From Stratiformator vulcanicus (GTDB taxonomy: Bacteria; Planctomycetota; Planctomycetia; Planctomycetales; Planctomycetaceae): a DNA stretch of 64,000 nucleotides. Shown piece after piece: positions 18,629 to 27,500 of the stretch. The notes below the pieces were generated by a model. That model had not been told where the DNA came from. It saw only the letters and a program-made list of their open reading frames with translations, and did no database searches. The translations under genes were made by a program, and so were the position numbers. Numbering within the stretch: the stretch's first letter is position 1; every line of letters starts with the position of its first letter. The stretch is from positions 3,988,088 to 4,052,087 of the forward strand of contig NZ_CP036268.1 of NCBI RefSeq assembly GCF_007744515.1, in the 5' to 3' direction.

Positions 18629-19903
18629 TTAATTCACGCGGTGCTCTTCAACGGCTTGTTTTAATTCGTCGCGATTCATCTTGCTGCGACCGTCGATTTC
18701 GAGGCGCTTCGCCTCTTCATAGAGTTCCTGCTTGGTGGGTTCGTCATTGCGCGAACGGAAGTGCTGGTAGAGGGCCCGCGCGAGTTTCCTCTTGCTCATG
18801 CGGCTGCGCCCCGAAATGCGTTCGGAGCGGGCGATGTCTTCGAGGTCGCTCTTGTCGAGCTGCCGAAGTTGTTCCTCACGCAATTGCGATACGTCGCGGG
18901 AGTCGCCCTGATCCTCCTTTTCGCCTGTTCGCAGCCAGCCTCTTCGATCGCCAGCGCGACGAGTCGCCGCCGGGTTTCGCGGTATTCCTCGATGACTTCG
19001 CCGGTGTCGACGTCGGGATTCGGTCGCAGGCCGACTTCTTTAATCGCTTCGAGGTCGAGGTGGGCGATTTCCTGGTCGCCTTTGATCGAACCTGGCATGA
19101 CAATTCCCGCCGTCGCCAACTCGGCATAGTCGCGGATCGTCTCGTCCGCGACGTACAACAGGCCGGCGGGCGGTCTTCTTTAGCGACGAAGTGTCGCATT
19201 AAGAAAACGGCATCCGACAGAACCAGGATGGCTCGGCTGCTCGACTTCGATTTTGTGCGGCTGTGAAAGAAATTGAGAATCGGGTAGGCGAGATGTTGAT
19301 GCGAGTGCTGACCGAGCTGCCCGAGCGTCGTTAAAACGTAGGAGTCGATTCCTCCGGGCGTCCTGCCGATCGCGAAGATCGTTTCGGCGAGGGCTTTCTT
19401 TTCAACGGCCGACGAGACAACCTGCAACAGATACGAGAGGGATGTTGTAATGACGAGCGTCGCCGATAACGTGGCATAATTTCCGAAGAGCGTCCAAGGA
19501 AACCGCGACGGCACGAAGTCGCCGTACCCGAGCCCCGATAGCGTGACGCCGGTGAAATATAGTTTTTCCAGCAATGTCGAAGATGCCTCGTCTTGTAACT
19601 TTATGACCGAGTCGGCATGCGACGCGAACACGAGATACCAACCCAGGTTCATAAGGGCATACCACACGATCACTGTCCCGATCAGCATAAAGGGACCGAG
19701 CAGACTTAGCAGCTGGTGGATTGCCCAACGACGGTGAAGGCGAGGCCGCAGTACCACACGGCTCCCGTCCAGAGCCGCGTGAGCGGCCCCGCGCCCTGGG
19801 TGCTTAGCACCGTGATCACGGCGTCATAGATCGTGAAGTAGAGGATCGCGACGCCAGCGGTCAGGATCACAAAGGACATCTTCAGAGATCGATTGCGGTT
19901 CAA
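18629..19903 (-). pseudogene. Two-TM potassium-channel-like gene with Rho_N-like tail, broken by three frameshifts
   Basis: Four consecutive minus-strand frames together spell one protein. 19903-~19706 gives an N-terminal TM segment (MNRNRSLKMSFVILTAG...). ~19757-~19170 gives the pore with SGLGYGDFVPS, equivalent to the TVGYGD selectivity filter. ~19170-~18930 gives a cytoplasmic part (YVADETIRDYAEL). 18883-18629 gives two Rho_N/SAP-like motifs (ARSERISGRSRMSKRKLARA and AKRLEIDGRSKMNRDELKQA). Each junction needs restoring a single missing base, all in the same sense. Decay, or local sequence error, is possible; neighbouring genes are intact. Confidence 0.7.
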
Positions 19904-20101
19904 TCTGACGTTGGCAGCTGTATCATCGATTGTCGAACGGTTTTTGCGTCGGATGTGTGCGACAATCCTGGAAGTTAAAGTCGTCTATTTCAACCCAACG
20001 CACCACCGGATAAAACCCGATCGGAGCCCCGGCGTTACACCTGCCTGAGCTGATACTGCGACTCGTTCTTCGCGCCGAGCAATCCCAAGGACGCCGCGAC
20101 C

Positions 20102-20194
20102 GTGACCACGATCGAACATGCCGCCGCGAAGATTCGAGCAGCCAAGTCGCTCGCGATCCTCACAGGCATCGGGCTTGTGTTCTCGAAGTCTTGA
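20102..20194 (+). pseudogene. 5' fragment of a sirtuin (Sir2-family) gene
   Basis: From GTG 20102 the frame reads TTIEHAAAKIRAAKSLAILT then GIGLV and stops at 20192. IRAAKSLAILTG is the typical first helix and beta strand of a Sir2 deacylase (usually LTGAGIS follows). Sixteen bases here (20151-20166) are identical to 21463-21478 in the intact sirtuin downstream. It is either a leftover of a second sirtuin or the 5' part of one gene displaced by insertion of the intervening DUF1559 segment. Confidence 0.45.
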
Positions 20195-20225
20195 AACTGC
20201 TTCTAGAACCAAAAAGTCAGCTGCG

Positions 20226-20267
20226 AAAAAGGTGGCGGCTCAGACGGCGTGTGTCTGAACCACCACC
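20226..20267 (-). terminator. Intrinsic terminator of the DUF1559 gene
   Basis: Read on the minus strand, arms 20253-20267 and 20231-20245 form a 15-bp stem (two G-U pairs) with a 7-nt loop, followed by five T (20230-20226). It lies 22 nt after the stop of the DUF1559 gene. Confidence 0.85.
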
Positions 20268-20288
20268 CTGGCTTCCCATTCTATGACG

Positions 20289-21095
20289 TCAGATGCTCTC
20301 GAAACCTTGTTTGATCACGATCGTTTGAGGAAGCGACGCTGCTTGATAAAGCCGAGTGTGAGGGCCTTCGAAATCGAGTTGAATACCGTCATTATCAAAT
20401 TCAATGGTAATGCACTCCTTCGCACTCAGCGATATGACAGAACCGTCCGCCATTAGGATGTTCATCGATTTATTAAAGGCACCGTGAATGAACCCTCCCG
20501 GCCCGAAGGTCTGGTATTCGGTCTCCACGGGGTCAACGAGATAGGCTGTCATCGAAGAGGTCACTTCCTGCGTTGTCGCACCATTAACATCTGGCTCGCC
20601 CCATGGTGTGGTCAGCCCGTTTTCAAAATATTTGTCGGACAGAAAAGGAATGATATTGCTACCGACTTGTGATTGCTCCAGAGTTTTCTCCCGCATGACG
20701 CCAATTGTCGGGAATGGAGCCGAATATGTACTGTCAACCGCTTCTAAAGAGGTGTTGTCGACGAACCAATTAGTAATGACGTTGGGCCACGTCTGGTCTT
20801 CGCTCGTTGGGCATAGCATTGCCCCCAGACCGATGTCTGGATCATCGTTAATGTCAATCAGCCCCAGCTCAATCATAGCCGAATACCAATTTCCGCCGCG
20901 TATGAAGCGACCCGCGCTATCGTCTTGTGCCACAGTATGAAACGCTATCCCGAACTGCCTCATGTTGTTTTTGCATTGGGCGGCGCGGGCGCTTTCGCGG
21001 GCAGCAAAGACTGCCGGCGTAACAAGCGCGACAAGAATGGCAATAATGGCAATGACAACCAGCAATTCGACTAAAGTAAAGCCCACTCTTCTCAT
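20289..21095 (-). CDS. DUF1559 protein with type IV pilin-like N-terminus
   Basis: 268 residues from ATG 21095, with GGGAG 8 nt upstream (a TTG at 21098 is also open). The N-terminus [20 protein letters not shown] is the prepilin signal and hydrophobic helix, cut after Gly by prepilin peptidase (gene at 56738). It continues with the DUF1559 core [20 protein letters not shown] and ends with the [17 protein letters not shown] block. DUF1559 proteins are heavily expanded in Planctomycetes; their role (pseudopilin-like surface proteins) is inferred. Base composition is more AT-rich than its neighbours. It lies between a sirtuin remnant and an intact sirtuin. Confidence 0.88.
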   Translation of the reverse strand: MRRVGFTLVELLVVIAIIAILVALVTPAVFAARESARAAQCKNNMRQFGIAFHTVAQDDSAGRFIRGGNWYSAMIELGLIDINDDPDIGLGAMLCPTSEDQTWPNVITNWFVDNTSLEAVDSTYSAPFPTIGVMREKTLEQSQVGSNIIPFLSDKYFENGLTTPWGEPDVNGATTQEVTSSMTAYLVDPVETEYQTFGPGGFIHGAFNKSMNILMADGSVISLSAKECITIEFDNDGIQLDFEGPHTRLYQAASLPQTIVIKQGFESI

Positions 21096-21413
21096 CAATA
21101 ACTCCCGATGGTTGATTCCTGTTTACCAAACGCACCGTCGACCATATCGCCAATCATTAAGCCAATATTAAGCAGTCGCTAAACACGAAAAAAAACTTTT
21201 GTCCATAAGTACTTTACAAGGCATTGTTTTGCGCGGAATACGGTGACAACCCTTATGTAACTTTGACCAGACGACATGGTGCGTAATCTTAATGCATTAT
21301 TGGGGATGCTCGATGATGTTCTCAACATCACTATTTCCGATGTGGAACCGGCGGATGCGCCGAATCTTTGAAGTGTTCCGTTACCTCGGCGTCCGTGAGA
21401 ACGGTACTTAATC
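21096..21413. other. 318-base AT-rich region between divergent DUF1559 and sirtuin genes
   Basis: No gene supported. It should hold the divergent promoters. The AT-richness contrasts with the GC-rich surroundings, and a minus-strand open frame at 21179-21475 shows no family resemblance. Confidence 0.5.
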
Positions 21414-22142
21414 ATGTCAATATATAAGCGTATCTCATCGCGAATTTCTTCGGCCGGTTTTGTCGCGATCCTCACAGGGGCGGGTGTCTCCGCACCGAGC
21501 GGGGTGCCGACGTTCCGCGATCCCGGCGGGTTGTGGCGGAACTATCGCCCCGAGGACCTGGCCACGCCGGAGGCGTTCGCGCGGGATCCGAAACTGGTGT
21601 GGGAGTGGTACGAACTGCGGCGGGCGGGAATTGCGAAGTGCCTGCCGAACGCGGCACACCGGGTCATCGCCGAGTGGCAGCGGACGCGGCCGAACGTGAC
21701 TTTAATTACGCAGAATGTCGACGGCTTGCACGAAGCCGCGGGATCGGACGACATCGTTCGGCTGCATGGGTCACTGTGGCTCATCCGCTGCAGCACCGGT
21801 TGTTCCGCCGAACGCTGGGATCGCACGGTGCCGCTTCCCGAGCTTCCCCCGAGATGTGCCAATTGCGGGGCATTCGAACGTCCTGGCGTGGTGTGGTTCG
21901 GAGAGCGGCTCAATGAAGAATCGCTGCATCGGGCTGCGACCGCTTGCGAGGCCGACGTCTTTCTCAGCATCGGAACAAGCTCGCTTGTCTCCCCCGCAGC
22001 CTATCTTCTGCCACGTGCTAAAGAACTCGGAGCCTATACGATCGAGATCAATCCGGAGGCGACCGGGCATAAGTCAACCGTTGATTTGGCAATGCCGGAA
22101 TCGGCTGACACCGCCCTCTCGGCAATCAATGATTTATTATGA
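21414..22142 (+). CDS. Sirtuin, NAD-dependent protein deacylase (Sir2/CobB family)
   Basis: 242 residues. NAD-binding GAGVSAPSGVPTFR (22-35), TQNVDGLH (99-106), catalytic His118 in VRLHGS, zinc cysteines C126/C130 and C148/C151, then RPGVVWFGE and GTSSLVSPAA. The zinc first pair is CSTGC (three residues between) rather than CxxC. It removes acyl groups from lysines using NAD+. Family length is usual. The N-terminus (SIYKRISSRISS) is short, and a remnant of similar sequence lies 1.3 kb upstream. Confidence 0.93.
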   Translation: MSIYKRISSRISSAGFVAILTGAGVSAPSGVPTFRDPGGLWRNYRPEDLATPEAFARDPKLVWEWYELRRAGIAKCLPNAAHRVIAEWQRTRPNVTLITQNVDGLHEAAGSDDIVRLHGSLWLIRCSTGCSAERWDRTVPLPELPPRCANCGAFERPGVVWFGERLNEESLHRAATACEADVFLSIGTSSLVSPAAYLLPRAKELGAYTIEINPEATGHKSTVDLAMPESADTALSAINDLL

Positions 22143-22182
22143 GCGTTCATAAATCTGGCTTAGATATCCGAGGCGATGTAAC

Positions 22183-22524
22183 ATGCCTGAAAAGAAGCCG
22201 CCTCGACTCTATCAACTTCTCGTCAAGTTGAACCTTAACGACAAACCGGGTGTCGTCGGAGACCCTTGTCTCGGATTTGACCTTCTTGGGTGGGTTTCGT
22301 CGCTCATTGGGATCGTGACCGCTGCGACAGTCACGCTTTTGGAGACTTTAATATTTGAGCTTCACCAGTCGAAAAACGGAATGACCGGGGCATTTCTGTT
22401 ATTTATGATTGGGTTTCCGCTGATCACCGCTATCGTCGATGATAAATTCATTGAACCGACCCGGACCGAAATTCGCAAAGCGAAAGCGACTGCCAGGCGA
22501 AGTCGGTTGGCATCTGAGAATTAA
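22183..22524 (+). CDS. Small two-helix membrane protein, unknown function
   Basis: 113 residues; GAGG is placed ~10 nt before the ATG. Two hydrophobic segments (~35-58 and ~67-84) flank a short polar turn, with a basic C-terminus (RKAKATARRSR). Not recognised. It follows the sirtuin by 40 nt on the same strand and may be co-transcribed; the tandem array starts about 60 nt later. Confidence 0.55.
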   Translation: MPEKKPPRLYQLLVKLNLNDKPGVVGDPCLGFDLLGWVSSLIGIVTAATVTLLETLIFELHQSKNGMTGAFLLFMIGFPLITAIVDDKFIEPTRTEIRKAKATARRSRLASEN

Positions 22525-22589
22525 GACCTATTCGCGCTCAGACTGCTTAACGAGATTTGATTTAAGTCGACTTATCAACGCTTCAAACC

Positions 22590-23960
22590 CGCGAATGCTG
22601 CCGCAGGCGCAAAGGCACGCAGTGCCCCCTCTCCGCTTGGGAGAGGGTTGGGGTGAGGGGGTGCGGCGGCTGTTCATCGAACAGCCGCGGCAAGATGCTC
22701 TTTCGCGTGAAATTAAGAGCAAACAGCGGTGCCGTTGGATCAACGCCCCACCAGCCCCTCATCCGGCCTATCGGCCACCTTCTCCCGAGGGAGAAGGCCC
22801 GTGGTTGCTGCCGCAGGCACAAAGGCACGAAGTGCCCCCTCTCCGCTCGGGAGAGGGTTGGGGTGAGGGGGTGCGGCGGCGGTTCATCGGACAGCCGCGA
22901 TCGAATGCTCTTTTGCGCGAAGTTAAGAGCGAACGGCGGTGCCGTTGGATCAACGCCCCACCGTCCCCTCATCCGGCCTTCGGCCACCTTCTCCCGAGGG
23001 AGAAGGCCCGCGGTTGCTGCCGCAGGCACAAAGGTGCGCAGTGCCCCCTCTCCGCTCGGGAGAGGGTTGGGGTGAGGGGGTGCGGCGGCAGGTTGATGGA
23101 CAGCCGCGATAGAATGCTCTTTCGCATGAAATTAAGAGCAAACAGCAGTGCCGTTGGATCAACGCCCCACCTGCCCCTCATCCGGCCTATCGGCCACCTT
23201 CTCCCGAGAGGAGAAGGCCCGTGGTTGCTGCCGCAGGCACAAAGGTGCGCAGTGCCCCCTCTCCGCTCGGGAGAGGGCTGGGGTGAGGGGGTGCGGCGGC
23301 GGTTCATCGGACAGCCGCGATCGAATGCTCTTTTGCGCGAAGTTAAGAGCGAACGGCGGTGCCGTTGGATCAACGCCCCACCTGCCCCTCATCCGGCCTA
23401 TCGGCCACCTTCTCCCGAGAGGAGAAGGCCCGTGGTTGCTGCCGCAGGCACAAAGGTGCGCAGTGCCCCCTCTCCGCTCGGGAGAGGGTTGGGGTGAGGG
23501 GGTGCGGCGGCGGTTCATCGGACAGCCGCGGTAAGACGCTCTTTCGCATGAAATTAAGAGCAAACAGCAGTGCCGTTGGATCAACGCCCCACCGTCCCCT
23601 CATCCGGCCTTCGGCCACCTTCTCCCGAGGGAGAAGGCCCGTGGTTGCTGCCGCAGGCACAAAGGCACGAAGTGCCCCCCTCTCCGCTCGGGAGAGGGTT
23701 GGGGTGAGGGGGTGCGGCGGCGGTTCATCGGACAGCCGCGATCGAATGCTCTTTTGCGCGAAGTTAAGAGCGAACGGCGGTGCCGTTGGATCAACGCCCC
23801 ACCGTCCCCTCATCCGGCCTTCGGCCACCTTCTCCCGAGGGAGAAGGCCCGTGAATGCTGCCGCAGGCACAATGGCACGCAGTGCCCTCATCCGGCCTGC
23901 GGCCACCTTCTCCCCAGAGGAGAAGGCCCGTGAATGCTGCCGCGGGCACAAATGGCACGA
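22590..23960. repeat. Tandem array of ~210-bp units (six and a half copies plus partials)
   Basis: The unit marker GCTGCCGCAGGC occurs at 22597, 22807, 23016, 23227, 23438, 23647, 23857 and, without its last A, 23936 (spacings 210, 209, 211, 211, 209, 210, 79). Each unit contains several hairpins, for example CCCTCTCC..GGAGAGGG and CCTTCTCC..GGAGAAGG, plus GCGGC...GCCGC. Neighbouring units differ by point changes and one-base indels. Long open frames on both strands inside the array are by-products of the periodicity. It ends against the 3' end of the SDR gene. Confidence 0.93.
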
Positions 23961-23967
23961 AGTGCCC

Positions 23968-24711
23968 TTAGCCTTCCATTAGGTTTGCTTCGACGATGTT
24001 TTCCGCGAAGCCGGAATAGGCTTCGCCGACCTGTTTCGCCATGGTGTCAGGAAAGAGGTGGAAGCGACCGTCGGCGAGGGCGGCGACGATGCCGTCGGCC
24101 ACGACTGAGGGCGGCTCCGCCATTTCGGTGAGGCCGGCGCTATCGGCCATGTCGGTGCCGATCGGCCCGGGATGCACGCTGAGTACCTGCGTGTTCTGGT
24201 CGGCCAGTTTGTCGCGTAGCGCCTGCGTGATGGAGTACGAAGCCGCTTTGGAGGCAGAATAGGTCGCGAAGTCGGCGAAGTTCTTGATCGACGCGACCGA
24301 ATTCAACTGCACCAACGCGCCGCCGCCGTTGGTTTTCAGCACCGGGGCGAACGCTTGGGCCATGTGCATCAACCCGTGCACATTGACCTTCATCTCGAAG
24401 TCGAGTGCGTCGAACGCGGCGGGATCGAGCGGATCGGCCGTTTTCAAAACGCCAGCATTATTGACCACGAGTTCGACATCCTCCGCCTGCTTCGCCGCGG
24501 CGGCGATCGTCGCCGGTTTGGACAGATCGATTTCGAGCGGTACGACCTTTTCGCCATGTTCCTTCACCAATCCTTCGACCGAAGAAGTGTCACGCACAGC
24601 GGCGTAGACCTTCGACGCTCCTTCGGCGAGCAGCGTTTCCAGAATGACCTTCCCGATGCCGCGATTCGCTCCGGTGACCAGCGCGACTTTGCCTTGAACG
24701 TCAAATCCCAT
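23968..24711 (-). CDS. Short-chain dehydrogenase/reductase
   Basis: 247 residues, classical SDR. Rossmann motif TGANRGIG (14-21), NNAG (~88), catalytic Ser in LNSVAS and Tyr/Lys in YSASK (~150), then HPGPIGTDM. Substrate is not predictable. The stop lies 8 nt from the tandem repeat array. It begins ATGGGATTT with no strong Shine-Dalgarno. Monocistronic, divergent from nothing close. Confidence 0.9.
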   Translation of the reverse strand: MGFDVQGKVALVTGANRGIGKVILETLLAEGASKVYAAVRDTSSVEGLVKEHGEKVVPLEIDLSKPATIAAAAKQAEDVELVVNNAGVLKTADPLDPAAFDALDFEMKVNVHGLMHMAQAFAPVLKTNGGGALVQLNSVASIKNFADFATYSASKAASYSITQALRDKLADQNTQVLSVHPGPIGTDMADSAGLTEMAEPPSVVADGIVAALADGRFHLFPDTMAKQVGEAYSGFAENIVEANLMEG

Positions 24712-24871
24712 GACTGTGCTCCGTTTAAAAAATAGTTCTGCGATCGAAAGTTCGGCCTCGAACGCTTTTCAACGCGTCCGCCGGCTATGTTACGCGTCGG
24801 GGCGGCAAGGTGTTTGTTAAAACAAATAAAATATCGGGAAAGTGGTGTCTTCGATGCAGATTTGCGGTCGG

Positions 24872-25822
24872 CTATCCTTCCGAAATCGGTTTCGACGGCT
24901 GTGGTCCGAGTCGTTCCGACTCCAGGTAGATGTGCCGGAACTGAGGAAATTCCGCGGTAATGGCCGCCTCGAATCGGTCCACGGCTGCTTCAATTTCGTC
25001 GGAATCGAGCCCGTCGACGAACTCGACATTGAGCGCGAGCAGCACGTGATCAGGGCTGAAGTGCAGCGTCATCGGTCGGCCGATGCGGGCGATGCTCTCC
25101 CGTTCGCCGGCCATCTGCTTGATCCGCTCGACGATTTCCGGGGCGGCTCCTTCGCCGATCAACAGGCCCCGCGCCTCCCGCATCAGCAGCAGTGCGACCC
25201 CGGCCAGGATGACTCCGATCAGAATGGTGGCCGAGGCGTCGATCAGCGGCTCCTCGAACAGGTGAGCGAGGAAGATTCCGATCGCGGCCACGATCAGGCC
25301 GAGCAGGGCGGCCGTATCTTCGAACAGCACGGCAAAGGCGGTCGGGTCTTTGCTCTTGCGGATCGCTTCCCAGACCGAATCGGTTTTCCCCTTGGCCTTC
25401 TGAAAGCCCGTCCAAGCGAGCCACCACGCGACGCACTCGAATACGGCGGACAAACCGAGCACGATGTAGTTCGGCAGGGGATTGCCGAGTTCCCCCGGAT
25501 GAATGACGTGCTTAACGCCCTCGTAGACAGAGACCCCGCCGCCGACACCGAAGATGAGAATCGCCACGATCAGCGTCCAGAAGTAGAGTTCCGGCCCGTA
25601 GCCGAACGGGTGATTATCATCCGCGGGGCGCTTGCTGAGCCGAATCCCCAATAGCAGCAGGCAGCCGTTCCCGGAGTCGACCAGCGAGTGAATCCCTTCG
25701 GCAATCATCGCCGAACTGCCGGTCAGGGCCGCCGCGATAAACTTCGTCACACAGATCAAAGCGTTCGCCGCAATTGCGGCGTAGATGGCGGTCTTGTGTG
25801 AAGGTGCGGCCACGGCGTTCAT
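24872..25822 (-). CDS. Cation diffusion facilitator (CDF) family transporter
   Basis: 316 residues with about six TM helices over residues 12-210 and a cytoplasmic C-terminal domain. The metal-site signatures are HSLVDSGN in helix 2 and FEDTAALLG in helix 5, with NHPFGYGPE after helix 2. The family exports Zn2+, Fe2+ or Mn2+ in exchange for protons. Helix 2 and 5 sites are HxxxD and (F)EDxx(A); metal choice cannot be read. The C-terminal part has MTLHFSPDHVLLALNVEF, as in other CDF regulatory domains. Confidence 0.9.
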   Translation of the reverse strand: MNAVAAPSHKTAIYAAIAANALICVTKFIAAALTGSSAMIAEGIHSLVDSGNGCLLLLGIRLSKRPADDNHPFGYGPELYFWTLIVAILIFGVGGGVSVYEGVKHVIHPGELGNPLPNYIVLGLSAVFECVAWWLAWTGFQKAKGKTDSVWEAIRKSKDPTAFAVLFEDTAALLGLIVAAIGIFLAHLFEEPLIDASATILIGVILAGVALLLMREARGLLIGEGAAPEIVERIKQMAGERESIARIGRPMTLHFSPDHVLLALNVEFVDGLDSDEIEAAVDRFEAAITAEFPQFRHIYLESERLGPQPSKPISEG

Positions 25823-26032
25823 CCTGCGGGCAAGAGGTCAATCATCAGGTGGCGTCACGCTACGGCGGGAGTGCCGACAGTGCGACCGCAGCGGCGGCAG
25901 AACCGATGAATATCGGGAAAGTCTTGACCTTATTCGATCGGTTGGTTGATCGCTCCGCACGATTCGGCTTGACGCTCAGACGTGCTTGCGGTCCATTGCC
26001 GCTGTGAAATTCCATCAGCAGGAGACTTCGGC

Positions 26033-27196
26033 ATGGCGGCCGTGATTCACGTGATGTCTTTCTCCGACAAACCGGGGCGGGGCGTCTTCAGCGGAGCGGA
26101 GAATCATCTGTTCGACCTGATGCGCGGGCAGCGTGACCGCGGTTTGCAGCCCTCGTTGGCGATGCTCAACTTTCGCCCGGGACCAAGACTCTCAGCCAAA
26201 GCAGCTCAGTTGCGCGACGAGGGCTTTGAAGTGTTCGAGCTATCGGCTCCACTCTCATGGCGACCGATTCGCGATCGCTACTTCCGCCGCAGCCTCCGAA
26301 AGCTATTTCAATCGCGTCCTGAGAGCATCGTTCACACGCACATTGAACATGCCGATTATCTCGGCAAACTCGCGGCGGGCGATGCCGGTTGTCGGCAGGT
26401 CGTGACCACGATCCATAACGACGCTCCGAAGTATGCGATCGATCCTTGGCGTGGCCGCTATCAAAAGACCGACCCCGTCACGAGCCGCTATATCGCGATC
26501 ACCGATTCGGTCGGAAAATTCGCCATCGAAAAGATTGGGCTGCCCGCGGAGAAAATCGTCACGGTCCGTCACGGGATCCCCGAACCGAAATTGATCCGCG
26601 GCCGCAACGAGGTGCGCGACGAACTGGGGCTGCCGCGTGACGGCTTTATTGTCGGCTTTGTCGGCCGGATGACGGCGCAGAAGAATCTGCCCACACTGCT
26701 CGACGCGATGAAAGAACTGCCAACCTTCCACGCTGTGTTGATCGGAAGCGGGAAAGAAGAGGACTCGTTAAAGGCTCACCGCGATCGGCTCGGCCTTAAG
26801 AACGTGCATTTTCTCGGCCAGCGCGATGGCGCCGCCGACCTAATGCCCGGCTTTGATATTCTCTGCCTGCCGTCGACGTGGGAAGGCTTCGGCATCGTGC
26901 TCTTGGAGGCGATGTTTCGCAACGTGCCGATCATCGGTTCGACAGGGGGCGCGATTCCGGAAGTTCTTGGCGACGGCCGATTCGGACGGGTCGTCGATTG
27001 TTCCTCGGCGGACAATCTTGCCGCCGCAATCCGGGACGCCGCCGCTGATCCGCAAGCAATGCTTGATCTCGCCGAACAGGCGTTAGGGCACGCTCGCGAG
27101 CAGTACAGCCTGACGGCGATGTTGGACGGAACCCTGAGCGTTTATCGAGATGCGCAAGCCGATGGCCCCGCGCACTCGCAAGATGTCGCCGCATAG
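26033..27196 (+). CDS. Glycosyltransferase, GT4-type
   Basis: 387 residues from ATG 26033, which has AGGAGA 8 nt upstream. The N-terminal Rossmann domain starts VIHVMSFSDKPGRGVFSGAE. The C-terminal domain carries IVGFVGRMTAQKNLPTLLDA and the donor-sugar site CLPSTWEGFGIVLLEAMFRN (EGFGIVLLEA is the GT4 EX7E motif). It transfers a nucleotide-activated sugar with retention; acceptor unknown. No other envelope-sugar genes are adjacent. It is followed by dispersed 26-bp repeats. Confidence 0.9.
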   Translation: MAAVIHVMSFSDKPGRGVFSGAENHLFDLMRGQRDRGLQPSLAMLNFRPGPRLSAKAAQLRDEGFEVFELSAPLSWRPIRDRYFRRSLRKLFQSRPESIVHTHIEHADYLGKLAAGDAGCRQVVTTIHNDAPKYAIDPWRGRYQKTDPVTSRYIAITDSVGKFAIEKIGLPAEKIVTVRHGIPEPKLIRGRNEVRDELGLPRDGFIVGFVGRMTAQKNLPTLLDAMKELPTFHAVLIGSGKEEDSLKAHRDRLGLKNVHFLGQRDGAADLMPGFDILCLPSTWEGFGIVLLEAMFRNVPIIGSTGGAIPEVLGDGRFGRVVDCSSADNLAAAIRDAAADPQAMLDLAEQALGHAREQYSLTAMLDGTLSVYRDAQADGPAHSQDVAA

Positions 27197-27500
27197 CAAT
27201 ATCGGGCAGACCGTCGGCAACGCGTTCGACTATTGATCCGCCAAGCGGTACGAGCAAAGCCGATCGCCGTACACGATAGCCCGATAGCCCGACGCGCAAG
27301 CGAGGGAGACACCAACCCCAACGCCTGATAGCCCGACGCGCAAGCGAGGGAGTCATCAACCCGACTTCTTTAGGAAATAGACCTAACAAGCACGCTCGAT
27401 ACGTCTTCAGTCATGAATTAATTCGCTACAAAATATCCACACCCTCGCTGGCGCGTCGGGCTATCGGAATACCGATTGGCGATATCGCAAGTGCTTCCCA
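27197..27500. other. 304-base convergent intergenic region
   Basis: Apart from the repeats at 27283-27465 I see nothing coding. The region between the direct and inverted copies (27353-27441) is AT-rich. Confidence 0.6.
27283..27465. repeat. Dispersed ~26-bp repeat: two direct copies and one inverted copy
   Basis: Direct copies at 27283-27308 and 27327-27352 are identical (core CCCGACGCGCAAGCGAGGG). An inverted copy with one change lies at 27442-27465. Together they could fold into a large stem. They occupy the gap between a plus-strand glycosyltransferase and a minus-strand operon end, so they may also block read-through. Confidence 0.85.

Larger units (their letters stand above)
19904..20288. 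other. 385-base region with a sirtuin remnant and a DUF1559 terminator
   Basis: The region contains a short sirtuin-like reading frame on the plus strand (20102-20194) and an intrinsic terminator reading on the minus strand (20226-20267). An open frame at 19985-20212 minus has no recognisable family and lies opposite the remnant. Confidence 0.5.

Noticed and set aside
18226-19266. A 346-residue plus-strand open frame opposite the channel pseudogene.
   Set aside because: No recognisable domain and no ribosome site; the minus-strand frames match a known fold, so this is antisense noise.
19985-20212. A 75-residue minus-strand frame.
   Set aside because: It lies opposite the sirtuin remnant, with no family or start signal.
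22590-23960. CRISPR array.
   Set aside because: Units are ~210 bp, near-identical throughout and contain no alternating unique spacers; no cas genes are near.
22439-23982. Long open frames on both strands within the 210-bp array (up to 352 residues).
   Set aside because: Their peptides are translations of the repeat unit, occur in several frames and on both strands, and have no family; they come from the periodicity.
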